Of a stretch of 52,993 nucleotides of DNA, positions 1 through 9,927 are shown one piece after another. How positions within the stretch are numbered: position 1 is the first letter of the stretch; each line of letters begins with the position of its first letter. Both the position numbers and the translations under genes were made by a program. Source of the DNA: Tissierellia bacterium (GTDB taxonomy: Bacteria > Bacillota > Clostridia > Tissierellales > Tissierellaceae); assembly GCA_012735245.1 (NCBI GenBank), contig JAAYHU010000080.1:1-52993 (forward strand), written 5' to 3'. Under the pieces are notes generated by a model. It was not told the DNA's origin. It searched no databases and worked only from the letters and a program-made list of their open reading frames with translations.

Positions 1-54
1 TAATTATTACAAAATGATGAAATAAAATGTAAATAGTGTATAATATAAGTAGGC

Positions 55-77
55 ACACTAAGTTATAAGTTTAGTGT
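55..77 (+). other. 5'-leader hairpin followed by T-run upstream of aminotransferase
   Basis: acactaa-gttataagt-ttagtgt-cttttt, just downstream of a TATAAT-like -10 at 39-44. Confidence 0.45.
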
Positions 78-108
78 CTTTTTATAAAATAAAGGGAGGA
101 GAATTTTT

Positions 109-1425
109 ATGAGTAAGCCAATCTTATCAGCCCATTTTGAATCCAGGACCCCATCAGATGTCCGTTTAGCTCAAATTAGGTATGACAAACGTGAAAAAAA
201 ACCTGAGGCAGTAATAAATGTTGCCATTGGAAATGTCTCTCTACCCACCAATCCTGCTATGAAAAAGAGAATGTTTGAACTAAATGGACCCGAAAGCCCC
301 TTTGCTAATGGAGTTATCCGTTATACAGGCACAGCAGGTACTCCTGAATGCCAAGATGCCTTTAAAAATATTTTAAAAAGTGAAGGTTTTAAGGTAGATA
401 ATCTTCATGTGCAAGTAGTTGATGGCGGTTCAGCTGGGATGGAATTAGTTATACTTGGTGTTTGTGGTCCAGCTGGAACTGATGAAAAGCCACTATTGAT
501 GATTGACCCTGCTTATACTAACTACATTTCTTTTGCTGAAAGAGTTGGTCGTAAAACTATTACAATTAAAAGACAATTAGACGAAGATGGTAATTTTACC
601 TTACCTGATATGAATGAAATTGAAGAATTAATTAAAAAATACAATCCTGGCGGACTTTTAGTTATACCTTATGATAATCCTACTGGTCAATTCTATACTT
701 ATGATTTATTGAAAGAGCTAGCAGAACTTTGTGTGAAATACAATATGTGGATGATAAGCGATGAAGCTTATCGTGAGTTATTCTATGTAGAAGGGGAAAA
801 ACTAGTAAGTATTTGGGGGCTATCAGATGAAGACGTTCCTGGAATAGAAGGAAGAAGAATATCCATCGAAACTGCATCTAAGGTTTGGAATGCTTGTGGT
901 TTAAGAATAGGAGCTGTAATCACAGATAATGCTGAGTTCCATACTCGCTCAGTAGCTGAATATACAGCAAATCTTTGTGCTAATGCAATAGGCCAATATA
1001 TTTTTGGAGCCTTAGCCCATGAAAGTAAAGAGGACATTCTAGCATGGTGTAAACAACAAAGAGATTATTATAAAGATATAATAGTCAAGGTCTACAATAG
1101 ATTTAAAGAATTAGATCCAAACCTAATAGTTTCAAGTCCAGATGCTTCTATCTACTCAGTTATAGATGTAAGAAATGTTGTAAAACCAGGGTTTGATTCA
1201 ATAGATTTCGTTCTATACTGTGCTGAAAATGGTTCTGTGGAATTTGAGGATGTAGAAACTACATTGCTTGTAGCACCAATGAAAGGCTTTTATGATATTG
1301 AAAATGACGATGAAAACCCAGGAAGAACTCAGTTTAGAATTTCCTTCGTCGAAACTCCCGAAAATATGATGAAAGTACCAGACCTATTTGTTAAACTATT
1401 AAGACAATATGAAGCCCAAAGATAA
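109..1425 (+). CDS. PLP-dependent class I/II aminotransferase
   Basis: 438 aa ORF with gggaggag RBS; aminotransferase fold motifs (PYDNPTGQFYTYDLLKELAELC, SDEAYRELFY, ETASKVWNACGLRIGA with the PLP-lysine region). Confidence 0.9.
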   Translation: MSKPILSAHFESRTPSDVRLAQIRYDKREKKPEAVINVAIGNVSLPTNPAMKKRMFELNGPESPFANGVIRYTGTAGTPECQDAFKNILKSEGFKVDNLHVQVVDGGSAGMELVILGVCGPAGTDEKPLLMIDPAYTNYISFAERVGRKTITIKRQLDEDGNFTLPDMNEIEELIKKYNPGGLLVIPYDNPTGQFYTYDLLKELAELCVKYNMWMISDEAYRELFYVEGEKLVSIWGLSDEDVPGIEGRRISIETASKVWNACGLRIGAVITDNAEFHTRSVAEYTANLCANAIGQYIFGALAHESKEDILAWCKQQRDYYKDIIVKVYNRFKELDPNLIVSSPDASIYSVIDVRNVVKPGFDSIDFVLYCAENGSVEFEDVETTLLVAPMKGFYDIENDDENPGRTQFRISFVETPENMMKVPDLFVKLLRQYEAQR

Positions 1426-1428
1426 GAT

Positions 1429-1461
1429 AAAAATTAGGATGGGAAACCATCCTAATTTTTT
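1429..1461. terminator. Bidirectional intrinsic terminator between convergent genes
   Basis: Perfect stem aaaaattaggatgg-gaaa-ccatcctaattttt with T-runs on both strands, between convergent aminotransferase and MerR-like genes. Confidence 0.85.
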
Positions 1462-2062
1462 AACTAAAAATCCTTTTTAAAAATCCTCCATTTTTTTCTT
1501 CAGCTTTTTTTAGCTTTTCTCTGAGTTCAATGTTTTCGAAAGTCTTTTCCTTTATCTTCATCTTCAGTTTTGCATTTTCACAGATTAAAACATCTCTTTC
1601 CTTTGAATTTAACTCATTTCTTAGCATAATAATTTCTTCTTTTAACTCCTCAATTATCTTCGTATTTGTTTCTCTATTGTTGTCTAAACAAGATTGTAAT
1701 TTTTGAAAAAATTCTTCCCCTAAGCTTGTACTAATTTCCCTTGCCAGTTGATAAGTATCAAGATATGGCTTATTATTGAGTGATACCAGCTCTCCAGCCA
1801 TTGCTTCTTGGTTATTCATCATAATTTCTGGAGAAGCAAGTATTAATTTTATTTGCTTATTGCTAAACCCCTTCTCCTGAAGACTTTTAATATATAGTAT
1901 TAACTCAATTTCTTTATAGGTATAATACCTATGATTTGAGTTATTTCTAGGAATATCAATATCAAATTCCTTCTCATAATACCTTAATACATGTGGGGCA
2001 TAGCCTGTAATCTCTGCTACTTCAGATATGGTGTATTCCTTATTTACATCTAACATAATCAA
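1460..2062 (-). CDS. MerR-like HTH protein with C-terminal coiled coil
   Basis: N-term YTISEVAEITGYAPHVLRYYEKEF...NNSNHRYYTYKEIELILYIKSLQEKGFS is MerR-type HTH; C-terminal heptad-rich Glu/Lys region ending GGFLKRIFS. Confidence 0.8.
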   Translation of the reverse strand: MIMLDVNKEYTISEVAEITGYAPHVLRYYEKEFDIDIPRNNSNHRYYTYKEIELILYIKSLQEKGFSNKQIKLILASPEIMMNNQEAMAGELVSLNNKPYLDTYQLAREISTSLGEEFFQKLQSCLDNNRETNTKIIEELKEEIIMLRNELNSKERDVLICENAKLKMKIKEKTFENIELREKLKKAEEKNGGFLKRIFS

Positions 2063-2203
2063 CCCCCCTACCCCTAAAATAATTTTAATATTATATTATT
2101 CTTTACAAATCCTATAAATCCTTTTATTTTTGTAATATTTTTTCATACAAATTAGTATAAGAATATACATTTTTAACTAAAATACGCCAAATATCAATTC
2201 AAA

Positions 2204-2234
2204 AAGGATTGGATTCAATATAAACCCAATCCTT
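2204..2234 (-). terminator. Intrinsic terminator downstream of M42 peptidase triplet
   Basis: aaggattgg...ccaatcctt stem; on minus strand followed by TTTTT. Confidence 0.75.
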
Positions 2235-2256
2235 ATACCAGGCATTAAACAAATAT

Positions 2257-3255
2257 TTAAATATTTATTTCACTTTCTAAGAACTTAATCAATAATTTTA
2301 AACAATTTATAATATCGTTTTTAGAAGCCATTTCAACAGTTGAATGAACGTATCTAGTAGGTATAGATATTACTCCAGAAGGAACTCCCTCTTTGGTGAC
2401 GTGAATTGCTCCAGAATCTGTGCCTCCAAACTCTAAGACCTCCATCTGATAAGGAATTTCGTTTTCCTTAGCGATGTTTACTAATAACTCCCTAATTTTT
2501 GGATGGCAGATAATCGAATTGTCTTTAACTTTAATGGCAGCCCCCTTATTTAAACCAACAGCAAATCTCTTGGCCTTAGGAGTATCACCGTGGGCAGTAA
2601 CGTCTAAGGCTATTCCAATGTCTGGATCTATTTTATATGCAGCAGTTTTGGCTCCCCTTAGGCCAACTTCCTCCTGAGTTGAAAATACAAAATATAGGTC
2701 ATTAATTGGATTATTAATTTTCTTTATGGCTTCGATTGCAATAAAACATCCAACTCTATCATCTAAATAACTAGTAAATACCACATTTTCATTTTCTTCA
2801 AATTCAGTTTTATATATGCATATATCTCCAATACTAACCTTTTTTTCTGCCTCTTCTTTGCTAAAAGCGCCAATATCTATGTACATGTTTGATAATTTAA
2901 GCTTAGAAATATCATCTACTGGCTCATGATAGATTATACCTACAGTACCATTTTCAAAAACCACTTTTTGGCTAATGGAAATGAATGGAGATATCCCACC
3001 TACATTAGTAAATCTTAAAAAACCCTTCTCATCTATATCTATTACCATTAACCCAATTTGGTCCATATGGGCAGAAATCATTATCTTTTTTCCATTTCCC
3101 TTTTTTCTTGCTATTAAGTTACCTAAACTATCTATTTCAATTTCATCTACATAATCTTTTATTTCTTTTGTTATATATTCCCTAATGGTTTTTTCATTAC
3201 TAGCTGGTCCATAGATACCTACTAATTCCTTTAATAAACTAAAGTTAATATTCAT
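2257..3255 (-). CDS. M42 family metallopeptidase (glutamyl aminopeptidase/endoglucanase-like)
   Basis: ISAHMDQIGLMV, LDDRVGCF, STQEEVGLRGAK, FGGTDSGAIH motifs; GGAGG RBS. Confidence 0.9.
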   Translation of the reverse strand: MNINFSLLKELVGIYGPASNEKTIREYITKEIKDYVDEIEIDSLGNLIARKKGNGKKIMISAHMDQIGLMVIDIDEKGFLRFTNVGGISPFISISQKVVFENGTVGIIYHEPVDDISKLKLSNMYIDIGAFSKEEAEKKVSIGDICIYKTEFEENENVVFTSYLDDRVGCFIAIEAIKKINNPINDLYFVFSTQEEVGLRGAKTAAYKIDPDIGIALDVTAHGDTPKAKRFAVGLNKGAAIKVKDNSIICHPKIRELLVNIAKENEIPYQMEVLEFGGTDSGAIHVTKEGVPSGVISIPTRYVHSTVEMASKNDIINCLKLLIKFLESEINI

Positions 3256-4274
3256 TATATTTCCTCCCTTTCAAATTGATATAAAATTTCTTTTAGTAAA
3301 GCAAATGTACTGTCATAATCTTTTTTGCTCATAACAGATGCAGGAGAGTGTATATATCTACATGGTACAGAGATAGTAGCTGTTATGGAACCCTCTCTAG
3401 TAGTATGAATTTTACCTGAATCGTTCCCACCCATGGAAGTCTTTCTAAATTGATATGGGATATTATTTTTTTTGGCTATTTCTACTATTTTATTTCTAAA
3501 ATCCTTATTATATATAGTAGTCCTGTCTATTAAGGAAATGGCTGGGCCTTTATTTAAATATGTGGGAATCAAGTGTGTATCAAGTTTAGGCATATCATAA
3601 CATAGGGTCCCTTCTAATATTATTGCATAGTCTGGATCAACTTCATAAGCTGCTGGACCTGCTCCAACTAGCCCTACTTCTTCCATAACGGTGAATACGG
3701 CATAAAAGCTAAGATCTTTAATTTCTTTAATTAATTTAATCAATAAGGAACATCCAACCCTGTTGTCTAAGGCTTTTGCTTTAACAAGCCCTTCCCCAAA
3801 TTCTACATATTCAGAATCAAATATTACATAATCGCCAATACTAACATATCTTTCAGCTTCTTCCTTAGACCTGGCACCAATATCTATATATAATTCGTCT
3901 ATATTTAATGCCCTTGTCCTTTCATCAGGCTTTTGTAAATGAATTGGCTTAGCCCCTATAACTCCAGGCAATTTATCTTTACCTACTAAGACAGGTTTAG
4001 ATACTAAAATCCTCTTGTCTATACCGCCTACGGTCATAAATTTTAGGAAACCATCTTTATCAATATCCTTTATCATTAATCCTACTTCATCCATATGGGC
4101 TGTAATCATGATCTTTTTACCGATATCTTTACCCTTTTTATAGGCAATAATATTTCCAAGCCTATCTATTTTATAGCTGTCGACATAATCTTTAATTTCT
4201 GAAATTATAAGATCCCTTACTTCCTTTTCATTGCCAGATACACCCGAAGCTTCAGTAAGTTCCTTTAATAACAT
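3255..4274 (-). CDS. M42 family metallopeptidase
   Basis: TAHMDEVGLMI, LDNRVGCS, VMEEVGLVGAG, GGNDSGKIH motifs. Confidence 0.9.
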   Translation of the reverse strand: MLLKELTEASGVSGNEKEVRDLIISEIKDYVDSYKIDRLGNIIAYKKGKDIGKKIMITAHMDEVGLMIKDIDKDGFLKFMTVGGIDKRILVSKPVLVGKDKLPGVIGAKPIHLQKPDERTRALNIDELYIDIGARSKEEAERYVSIGDYVIFDSEYVEFGEGLVKAKALDNRVGCSLLIKLIKEIKDLSFYAVFTVMEEVGLVGAGPAAYEVDPDYAIILEGTLCYDMPKLDTHLIPTYLNKGPAISLIDRTTIYNKDFRNKIVEIAKKNNIPYQFRKTSMGGNDSGKIHTTREGSITATISVPCRYIHSPASVMSKKDYDSTFALLKEILYQFEREEI

Positions 4275-5320
4275 AGCAATCCCTCCAAATTATCATTAGA
4301 AATAGAAGCTACGAAAAAAGCTAAAAGCTTTCCAGTATTCCTTACATCCTCCACATCCAGTAACTCTACTGAGGTATGCATATATCTCAGTGGAATAGAT
4401 AAAAGTAGAGAAGGAATTCCATCTCTTGTAATCTGCATTGCCCTAGCATCAGTTCCAGTAGGACCTGGAGTTACCTCTACTTGACTTGGAATATTGTACT
4501 CCTTTGCTATATCTACAAGCTTTTTCCTTAAATTTGGATGAATATTCCCGCCTAAGGTAATAGCTGGGCCTTTGCCCAGTTCGATTGTGGTAGATATAGG
4601 CAATTCTGGTGTTGCTCCAAATCCAACATCCACAGCAATGCCAATATCTGGATTTATTTTATAACTACTTACTAAAGCTCCAGCCATACTGACTTCCTCT
4701 TGAACCGTAGTAACAAAATATATATCTGCTTCATGTTGTATTTTATTTAATTCTTTCATACATTCGTATAAAGCAGCTACCCCCGCCCTATCATCTAAGG
4801 CCTTACCTGCAATTCTATTTCCCAATAAATTCTTTACATTTCTCCTAATGGTAATAGGATCCCCAATATTTACTAGTTCTTCAACCTTTTCCTTAGGATA
4901 GCCTGTATCTATTATCATATCTTCCATTTTTATGGCCTTATTATGTTCTGAGGGTTCTTGAAGGTGGGGAGGCTTTGAACCAATTACTCCAAATAAATCT
5001 TCAACTCCATGGACTATGACTTCTTGGCCTAAAATAGTCCTTGGGTCAATACCTCCAATATTAGTAAACCTAATAAAACCATTGTCTTCAATATCCTTAA
5101 CCATTAACCCAATTTCATCCATATGGGCAGCAATCATTATTTTAACATTATTGTCCTTATATGTACCTTTTTTAAAACCAATTACATTGCCTAATTTATC
5201 AACTGATACATTATCTAAATATTTGCTAAAAGCTGATATAATTGTGTCCTGTAATGGATATTCATAGCCAGATACTCCTTTACTATTAGATAATAACTCT
5301 AAAAAAACTTTAGTCTCCAA
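4265..5320 (-). CDS. M42 family metallopeptidase
   Basis: AAHMDEIGLMV, LDDRAGVAAL, TVQEEVSMAGA, GPTGTDARAMQ motifs. Confidence 0.9.
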   Translation of the reverse strand: METKVFLELLSNSKGVSGYEYPLQDTIISAFSKYLDNVSVDKLGNVIGFKKGTYKDNNVKIMIAAHMDEIGLMVKDIEDNGFIRFTNIGGIDPRTILGQEVIVHGVEDLFGVIGSKPPHLQEPSEHNKAIKMEDMIIDTGYPKEKVEELVNIGDPITIRRNVKNLLGNRIAGKALDDRAGVAALYECMKELNKIQHEADIYFVTTVQEEVSMAGALVSSYKINPDIGIAVDVGFGATPELPISTTIELGKGPAITLGGNIHPNLRKKLVDIAKEYNIPSQVEVTPGPTGTDARAMQITRDGIPSLLLSIPLRYMHTSVELLDVEDVRNTGKLLAFFVASISNDNLEGLLCY

Positions 5321-5334
5321 ATTTTACCCTCCTT

Positions 5335-6108
5335 TTATATTATTTTTTTGTAAAAAAAAGTTCTAACAGGTTTTAGTTTGTATTTTTCTGGCATAATAAT
5401 CTGCTCAGTACTTCCAACAAATAATATTCCGTCATCACTGAGGGAATTGTAAAATTTAGAATATAATAATTCTTTTGCCTCTTCTGTGAAATATATCATC
5501 ACATTTCTACAAAGAATTAGATCTACATCGGTAGGAAATCTATCTTTTAACAAATCCATTTTCCTAAATTCAACACATCTTTTTATATCATCTGAGATTT
5601 TAAATGAGTTTTGAACTTTGGTAAAAAATCTATTCTTAAAATCCAATGGCAAATTTTCTAGAGCCTTTTCATTATATAAGCCAATTTTTGCCTTATTCAT
5701 GGCATCCTCATCAATATCAGTTGCCAAAACTTTAATCTTATTTAAGGGTAAGAACTTAGTCATCAACATTGCTAAGGAGTAGGGCTCTTCTCCAGTTGAA
5801 CAAGCAGAGCTCCATAGATTCAACTCTTTCTTCTTAGTCAATAGAAAAGGAATTATATCCTTTTCTAAAACATTCCATTGGTTAGGATTTCTATAGAATT
5901 CAGATACATTAATTGTCAAATAGTTTATGAATTGTTCAAGAAGAGCTTTATCACTTTTTAACCCTATAAAGTAATCGTCAAAATCTTTAAAATTATTTCT
6001 GGTTAAAAGGGATTGAATTCGCCTTTTCATTTGCTTTTCCTTATAATAATTTAAGTCAATATTGATTAATTTATTAATATTAGCCTTAAACACCTCATAT
6101 TTATCCAT
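5335..6108 (-). CDS. cheR: CheR-type chemotaxis protein-glutamate methyltransferase
   Basis: VSEFYRNPNQWNVLE, LNLWSSACSTGEEPYSLAM, ILCRNVMIYFTEEAKELLYSKFYNSLSDDGILFVGSTEQI. Confidence 0.9.
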   Translation of the reverse strand: MDKYEVFKANINKLINIDLNYYKEKQMKRRIQSLLTRNNFKDFDDYFIGLKSDKALLEQFINYLTINVSEFYRNPNQWNVLEKDIIPFLLTKKKELNLWSSACSTGEEPYSLAMLMTKFLPLNKIKVLATDIDEDAMNKAKIGLYNEKALENLPLDFKNRFFTKVQNSFKISDDIKRCVEFRKMDLLKDRFPTDVDLILCRNVMIYFTEEAKELLYSKFYNSLSDDGILFVGSTEQIIMPEKYKLKPVRTFFYKKII

Positions 6109-6145
6109 TAAATACCTCCTTTATAAAACCTGTCCAAATGAATAT

Positions 6146-6177
6146 AGGGCTTTAATGCTATTATACATTAAAACCCT
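6146..6177 (-). terminator. Intrinsic terminator downstream of IspH-S1
   Basis: agggctttaatg...cattaaaaccct stem (one mismatch) just past the stop codon. Confidence 0.6.
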
Positions 6178-6195
6178 TTCTAAATTAAGTTCTAT

Positions 6196-8187
6196 TTAAT
6201 TTTTTTCTACCATATCCTCAATTGTAAATTCAACTTCTTCCTTTAAATTATTAAGTTGACTTGCTTCATTTTCTTTCTCTTCTGCTTCCTTGGCTTCCTT
6301 TAAGCTCAGGCTTATTTTCTTTTCGTCACCATTTATGTCTATGACTTTTACTTTTATCTTATCTCCAATACTTAGTACATCGGAAGGCTTGTTAACATGG
6401 TCCTTAGAAATTTGAGAAACATGAAGTAAACCATCTACACCTTCTTTTAACCTTACAAAGGCGCCAAAATCTAAGAGATTAACTACAGTACCCTCTACTA
6501 TATCTCCAATGTTTACATTTTTAGAAAAAGCTATCCAGGGTTCTTCCATTGTTTGTTTTAATCCAAGGGATATTCTATTCTTTTCTCTATCAAAGGCTAA
6601 AACCTTAACATTTACCTTTTGCCCTTCTGTTACCACTTCAGAAGGATGTTTTATTCTGTTCCAGGACAAATCTGATATATGAATTAAACCATCTACACCG
6701 CCTAAATCAACAAAGGCACCAAAATCGGTTAATCTTTGAACTACACCTTCTCTTATCTGATCTACTTCTAAACTTGCCCAAAGCTCTTTTCTTCTGTTGT
6801 TAAGCTCTTCTCTTTCCACTTCTTTCCTTGATAGGATAACCCTTCTCCTGCTTCTATCGAAATCTATGATTTTAGCAATTAAGGTCTTTCCTTTATATGG
6901 ATTTAAATCTGAAACATATTTAAGTGATATTTGGGAAGCTGGCATAAAACCATTAATTCCATGAACTAAAACAGATAAGCCACCTTTTACAACATTTAAT
7001 ACTTTACATTCTACTCTTTCTTTTTCCTTATAGAAGTTTTCAACAATATCCCAATTCTTTATTTCTTCTATCCTTTTAGTAGATAATACTACATTGCCCT
7101 CACCATCGTCTAATTTTACCACATATACATCTATTTCATCTCCCTGATTAAATAGGTCCCTTGGCTTGATATCAGGGTCATTTGATAATTCATCCCTAGT
7201 AATTATTCCATCAGCCTTATAATTAATATTAACCATAACTTCGTCATCAGTAACGAAAATTACCTTTCCTTTTACCACATCTCCCCTATGTATTTTAGTA
7301 AAAGAACTTTCAATTACCTCCATCATTTCAGAATTGCTTAAATTATCATTATTGCTTAAATTCTCCATTGTTTCAATGACCTCCTTAATTATCCAATCAG
7401 GTGTTGATGCACCTGCTGTTATACCAATTTTATTAAATTTTTGTATCTCATCTAAGGGTAATTCATCCTTTGTTTCAATATGATATACATGCTTGCAATA
7501 TTTTTTACTAATATCAGCTAATTTTTTAGTGTTTGAACTATGATATCCACCTATTACTATCATGGCGTCTACTTTCTTTGCTACTTCTCTACAGGCCTCT
7601 TGGCGATGGTTAGTGGCATTGCAAATAGTATTGAATATCTTAACTTCATTACCCTTTTCCTTAACAATTTCTGATAGTCTTGCAAATTTTTCTTGGGTAT
7701 TGGTAGTTTGAGAAACTACACATACTTTATCCATCTTGGGAAGATTTAATGCTTCCTCTTCCGAATTTATAATAAAGGCTTTATTGTTACACCAGCCATT
7801 TATTCCAATTATTTCGGGATGATTTTTATCGCCAACTATTACTATATTATATCCTTGTTTATGATATTCTTCAACCTTATTATGAACTGATTTAACATAG
7901 GGACAAGTACTGTCTACAATGTCTATATTCTGTTCTTTCATCTTGTCCACTATTTCTTTACTAACACCATGGGATCTAATAATTACCTTACTATCTCTTA
8001 TTTCACTAATTTCATCAATTACCATCAATCCTTTTTCCTCAAATTCCTTAACAGCCTGAGGGTTGTGAATTAAGGGACCTAGAGAATACACTTTCTCTTT
8101 GGTATTGGAAAGCTCCTTCTCTGTCATTTCTACAGCCCTTTTTACACCATAGCAAAAGCCAGCTTTATCAGCTAAAATAATTTCCAC
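6196..8187 (-). CDS. ispH: Bifunctional 4-hydroxy-3-methylbut-2-enyl diphosphate reductase / S1 RNA-binding domain protein
   Basis: N-term IspH ([43 protein letters not shown]) fused to four S1 domains (e.g. [29 protein letters not shown]). Confidence 0.95.
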   Translation of the reverse strand: MEIILADKAGFCYGVKRAVEMTEKELSNTKEKVYSLGPLIHNPQAVKEFEEKGLMVIDEISEIRDSKVIIRSHGVSKEIVDKMKEQNIDIVDSTCPYVKSVHNKVEEYHKQGYNIVIVGDKNHPEIIGINGWCNNKAFIINSEEEALNLPKMDKVCVVSQTTNTQEKFARLSEIVKEKGNEVKIFNTICNATNHRQEACREVAKKVDAMIVIGGYHSSNTKKLADISKKYCKHVYHIETKDELPLDEIQKFNKIGITAGASTPDWIIKEVIETMENLSNNDNLSNSEMMEVIESSFTKIHRGDVVKGKVIFVTDDEVMVNINYKADGIITRDELSNDPDIKPRDLFNQGDEIDVYVVKLDDGEGNVVLSTKRIEEIKNWDIVENFYKEKERVECKVLNVVKGGLSVLVHGINGFMPASQISLKYVSDLNPYKGKTLIAKIIDFDRSRRRVILSRKEVEREELNNRRKELWASLEVDQIREGVVQRLTDFGAFVDLGGVDGLIHISDLSWNRIKHPSEVVTEGQKVNVKVLAFDREKNRISLGLKQTMEEPWIAFSKNVNIGDIVEGTVVNLLDFGAFVRLKEGVDGLLHVSQISKDHVNKPSDVLSIGDKIKVKVIDINGDEKKISLSLKEAKEAEEKENEASQLNNLKEEVEFTIEDMVEKN

Positions 8188-8193
8188 TTTTTT

Positions 8194-8781
8194 TCATCCC
8201 CTTTGCTTAATTGAATATATGGATTTTAATATATTTTTACTAACTAATAGGTAATCATCCTTAGAAGGCCTCTTATTATGATAATCAGAAAGGTCTATCT
8301 TTTCTCCAAAATAAACATTTATCCTACTAAAGGGCTTATAATTTCCTTCAATAAAAACTGGTAGTACGGTAGTCTTAGATTTAAGAGCTATAAGTCCAAC
8401 TCCAGGCTTTGCATTTTCCAAATCAATTTCTTTTACCCTTGTCCCTTCTGGAAAAATACCTAAAACACCATCGTTTTTCAAGACCTTTAAAGATTTTTTG
8501 AAAGTGGATAAGTCCGCTTCTTCTCTGTCAACTGGAAAAGCACCTAGTTTTTCTAAGAAATAGGCTGGTATTTTATATCGAAACAATTGCTTTTTTGCCA
8601 TCCAAAAGATTTGTCTAGGATATACGAGGGATATGATAATCGGGTCAAAATTGTGAATATGATTAGAGCATATTATAAGACTTCCCTTTTCTTGTAAATT
8701 TTCTTCCCCATATACATTGATTCTATAAATTATTTTAAATACAACATTTGCAATTTTCTTAAGAAAATTATAAAAGGACAT
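8194..8781 (-). CDS. plsC: 1-acyl-sn-glycerol-3-phosphate acyltransferase
   Basis: CSNHIHNFDPI (NHxxxxD) and GIFPEGTR motifs; adjacent to cmk. Confidence 0.88.
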   Translation of the reverse strand: MSFYNFLKKIANVVFKIIYRINVYGEENLQEKGSLIICSNHIHNFDPIIISLVYPRQIFWMAKKQLFRYKIPAYFLEKLGAFPVDREEADLSTFKKSLKVLKNDGVLGIFPEGTRVKEIDLENAKPGVGLIALKSKTTVLPVFIEGNYKPFSRINVYFGEKIDLSDYHNKRPSKDDYLLVSKNILKSIYSIKQRG

Positions 8782-9446
8782 CAGTTATCACCCTTAATTA
8801 TAGATATAATTTCTTCTACACATTCATCGACTGTTTTTCCAGTCGTATCTAGAAGATAAGCATCTTGGCTTTTTACCAGTGGGGAAATCTCTCTAGTTGA
8901 ATCTATTCTATCCCTATTTTCAATTTCCTTTTTTACATCTTCATATGAAATTCCTTCCTCACCTTTTTCAAGTAATTCCTTATATCTCCTTCTTGCTCTT
9001 TCTTCAACACTGGCAACAATAAAAAACTTATAATCCGCATTAGGTAAGACAACAGTACCAATATCCCTGCCATCCATAATTACTGATTTAGTCTTTGCCA
9101 GTTCTTGTTGGATTTTCACCATAGCTTCTCTTACTTCCTTAATTTTTGCAACATAAGAAACATTTTTGCTGATCCTATTTTCTCGAATCTCTTTGTCTAC
9201 ATTCTTATTATCTAAATATATATGATTGTTTCTGAAATCAATAGAAGTTCTTCCCAAGACAGACTTAACATCTTCAACTGATTTAGGATCTAGCCCCTCA
9301 TTTAAAACTTTCAATGTTATGGCCCTATACATGGCACCAGTATCTATATATTCTATTGATAATATTTCTGCAACCTTTTTTGCAATTGTACTTTTGCCAG
9401 CACCTGCTGGTCCGTCTATAGCAATTGTAATGTTTCTATCTAACAT
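8781..9446 (-). CDS. cmk: (d)CMP kinase
   Basis: ITIAIDGPAGAGKSTIAKKVAE, YIDTGAMYRAITL, MDGRDIGTVVLPNADYKFF. Confidence 0.95.
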   Translation of the reverse strand: MLDRNITIAIDGPAGAGKSTIAKKVAEILSIEYIDTGAMYRAITLKVLNEGLDPKSVEDVKSVLGRTSIDFRNNHIYLDNKNVDKEIRENRISKNVSYVAKIKEVREAMVKIQQELAKTKSVIMDGRDIGTVVLPNADYKFFIVASVEERARRRYKELLEKGEEGISYEDVKKEIENRDRIDSTREISPLVKSQDAYLLDTTGKTVDECVEEIISIIKGDN

Positions 9447-9479
9447 TAGCTTCCTCCTTATATCAAGGATACAAAATAA

Positions 9480-9496
9480 TAACCACCCCTGGGTGG
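9480..9496 (-). terminator. Hairpin terminator between aroH and cmk
   Basis: accaccc-ct-gggtgg stem immediately after aroH stop; minus strand followed by TTATTATTTT. Confidence 0.6.
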
Positions 9497-9868
9497 CTAT
9501 GCTTTAAACGACAGATCAGGTCTCAATGCTTTTGCATCTCTTAAATATATATGTTTGACATCCTTCTGCTCCATATCAGAATTATATAAAATCATAACCC
9601 TGATACACTTATCAATACTTCCTTCTACGTACATTTCGTTGAAACACATTAATGCAGCATTCAAATAACCTAACTGTCTAGCTGCCTTTGCTGGATATGC
9701 CTTATCTAAATCAGAAGTGCAGGAAAAAATTATGCTAATAACCCTATCTCTAACAAGATGGTTCTTTTTCTCTATTTCTATCAACAATTCACTTGTAGCT
9801 TCCAAGATACTTTCTACAGAATTATTGTCTACAGTGATGGCACCTCTAATAGCCACCGTACCCATCAA
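9497..9868 (-). CDS. aroH: Chorismate mutase (AroH type)
   Basis: VAIRGAITVDNNSVESILEATSELL...IISIIFSCTSDLDKAYPAKAAR. Confidence 0.92.
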   Translation of the reverse strand: MMGTVAIRGAITVDNNSVESILEATSELLIEIEKKNHLVRDRVISIIFSCTSDLDKAYPAKAARQLGYLNAALMCFNEMYVEGSIDKCIRVMILYNSDMEQKDVKHIYLRDAKALRPDLSFKA

Positions 9869-9927
9869 ATCACTCCCTATTAATTATATATTAAATTTTA
9901 TCTGTAAACAAGAGTTTTAATATTAAA

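Noticed and set aside
9226-9507. 93-aa plus-strand ORF across cmk
   Set aside because: Antisense to cmk; no independent evidence
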